The translations under genes and the position numbers were made by a program. The notes under the pieces are model-generated. The model did not search any database. It had not been told where the DNA came from and was given only the letters and a program-made list of their open reading frames with translations. From Anaerolineae bacterium (GTDB lineage Bacteria > Chloroflexota > Anaerolineae > UBA1429), in contig JAFGLK010000474.1 in NCBI GenBank assembly GCA_016928125.1, forward strand, positions 1-5,856: 5,856 nucleotides of DNA, written 5' to 3'. This document shows, one piece after another, positions 5,459 to 5,856 of this stretch (position 1 is its first letter; every line of letters starts with the position of its first letter).

Positions 5459-5856
5459 ATGGCTTTTCAATCCTGGATTACCTCATCTCTCGTGCGTCAC
5501 TATCCCTCGACGCCCGCTCCCAGGGACGCCTTGAGTCACGTCCCGTCAACGCTCGAGATCGCGCGGGGCGAGCGCTGCAGCTTTCAGCTAGCCGTGCGCC
5601 ACGAGGGAGACGACATCCGACCGATCCAGGTGACGGCCTCGGGCCCGCCGGGCTGGGCCGTGCGGGTGCGCAGGGTGGGCTATGTGCCGGTGCGCCATCA
5701 CAACCTGCCTCTGGATCAGGTCAGCCTCGAGATCGATGGGCGCGGCCACATCCCGGGCTATGTGCCCGATCCGCTCTATGACGAGGATTCCCTGATGCTG
5801 CCCCCAAACGAGACCCACGCCTTTTGGACCTCGGCACAGCCGGGCGCAGAGGTCGA
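5459..5856 (+). CDS. DUF4091/GH123-like protein, N-terminal fragment (cut by right edge)
   Basis: The frame is open from ATG 5459 to the window end: 132 residues plus two bases. The start follows an in-frame TGA at 5441 and a good Shine-Dalgarno. The fragment opens with an SWITSSLVRHYP-type stretch. It then shows R36-G-E-R-C-S-F-Q-L (compare the 'RGEYExFQ' motif), a strand pattern VRVRRVGYVPV at about 68-78, and G100-Y-V-P-D-P-L, followed by an FW at 122-123. This order (RGE-FQ, GYVPV, PDPL, FW) is what I recall from the N-terminal beta-sandwich of DUF4091 and GH123-like glycosidases. The catalytic barrel, if present, lies outside the window. There is no signal peptide, so the product would be cytoplasmic unless exported otherwise. 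It is divergent from the kinase gene. The family call is by eye; the enzyme activity is unproven. Confidence 0.7.
   Translation, partial: MAFQSWITSSLVRHYPSTPAPRDALSHVPSTLEIARGERCSFQLAVRHEGDDIRPIQVTASGPPGWAVRVRRVGYVPVRHHNLPLDQVSLEIDGRGHIPGYVPDPLYDEDSLMLPPNETHAFWTSAQPGAEV

Noticed and set aside
5356..5781. Plus-strand open frame of 141 codons overlapping the right-edge gene
   Set aside because: It starts before the predicted transcription start, has low-complexity Arg/Gly/Ala composition, and overlaps in another frame a gene with a promoter, a Shine-Dalgarno and family-like motifs.

Overview
The window looks like chromosomal DNA of a Chloroflexota bacterium, probably Anaerolineae or Caldilineae. 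The main clue is the solute-binding lipoprotein at the left edge. After its lipobox comes a long Val/Glu/Lys-rich linker of the 'VVEKEVxxVV' type, which I associate with sugar-binding lipoproteins of that phylum. The DNA is moderately GC-rich. Both regulatory proteins also have layouts that I recall mainly from that phylum. This placement is inference from pattern, not from a database search.

Layout, left to right. (1) 1-1443, minus strand: a Tat-exported, sugar-type ABC transporter substrate-binding lipoprotein, cut by the left edge but nearly full length. (2) 1444-1767: a 324-bp divergent intergenic region holding a perfect 9-bp hairpin in the lipoprotein leader, an 8-bp palindrome inside a direct repeat, a plus-strand sigma-70-like promoter, and three heptamers with an exact 11-bp period lying just before the next start codon. 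(3) 1768-2997, plus strand: a 409-residue regulator with an N-terminal helix-turn-helix, a degenerate histidine-kinase ATPase-like middle and a C-terminal receiver domain. (4) 2933-5161, minus strand: a six-helix membrane hybrid histidine kinase with an intact kinase core, a receiver-like domain lacking its Asp, and a terminal receiver with its Asp. It converges on the regulator gene and the two overlap tail to tail by 65 bp. (5) 5162-5458: a 297-bp divergent intergenic region with promoter candidates in both directions and a repeat-rich kinase leader. (6) 5459-5856, plus strand: the first 132 residues of a protein resembling the N-terminal beta-sandwich part of DUF4091/GH123-like proteins, cut by the right edge.

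Working model (inference): the kinase and the receiver-HTH regulator form a local two-component system next to carbohydrate uptake (the lipoprotein, with permeases probably beyond the left edge) and perhaps carbohydrate processing (the right-hand gene). The regulator gene and the lipoprotein gene are divergent from a shared region rich in operator-like repeats, so the regulator may control both. No RNA genes, mobile elements or CRISPR arrays were seen.
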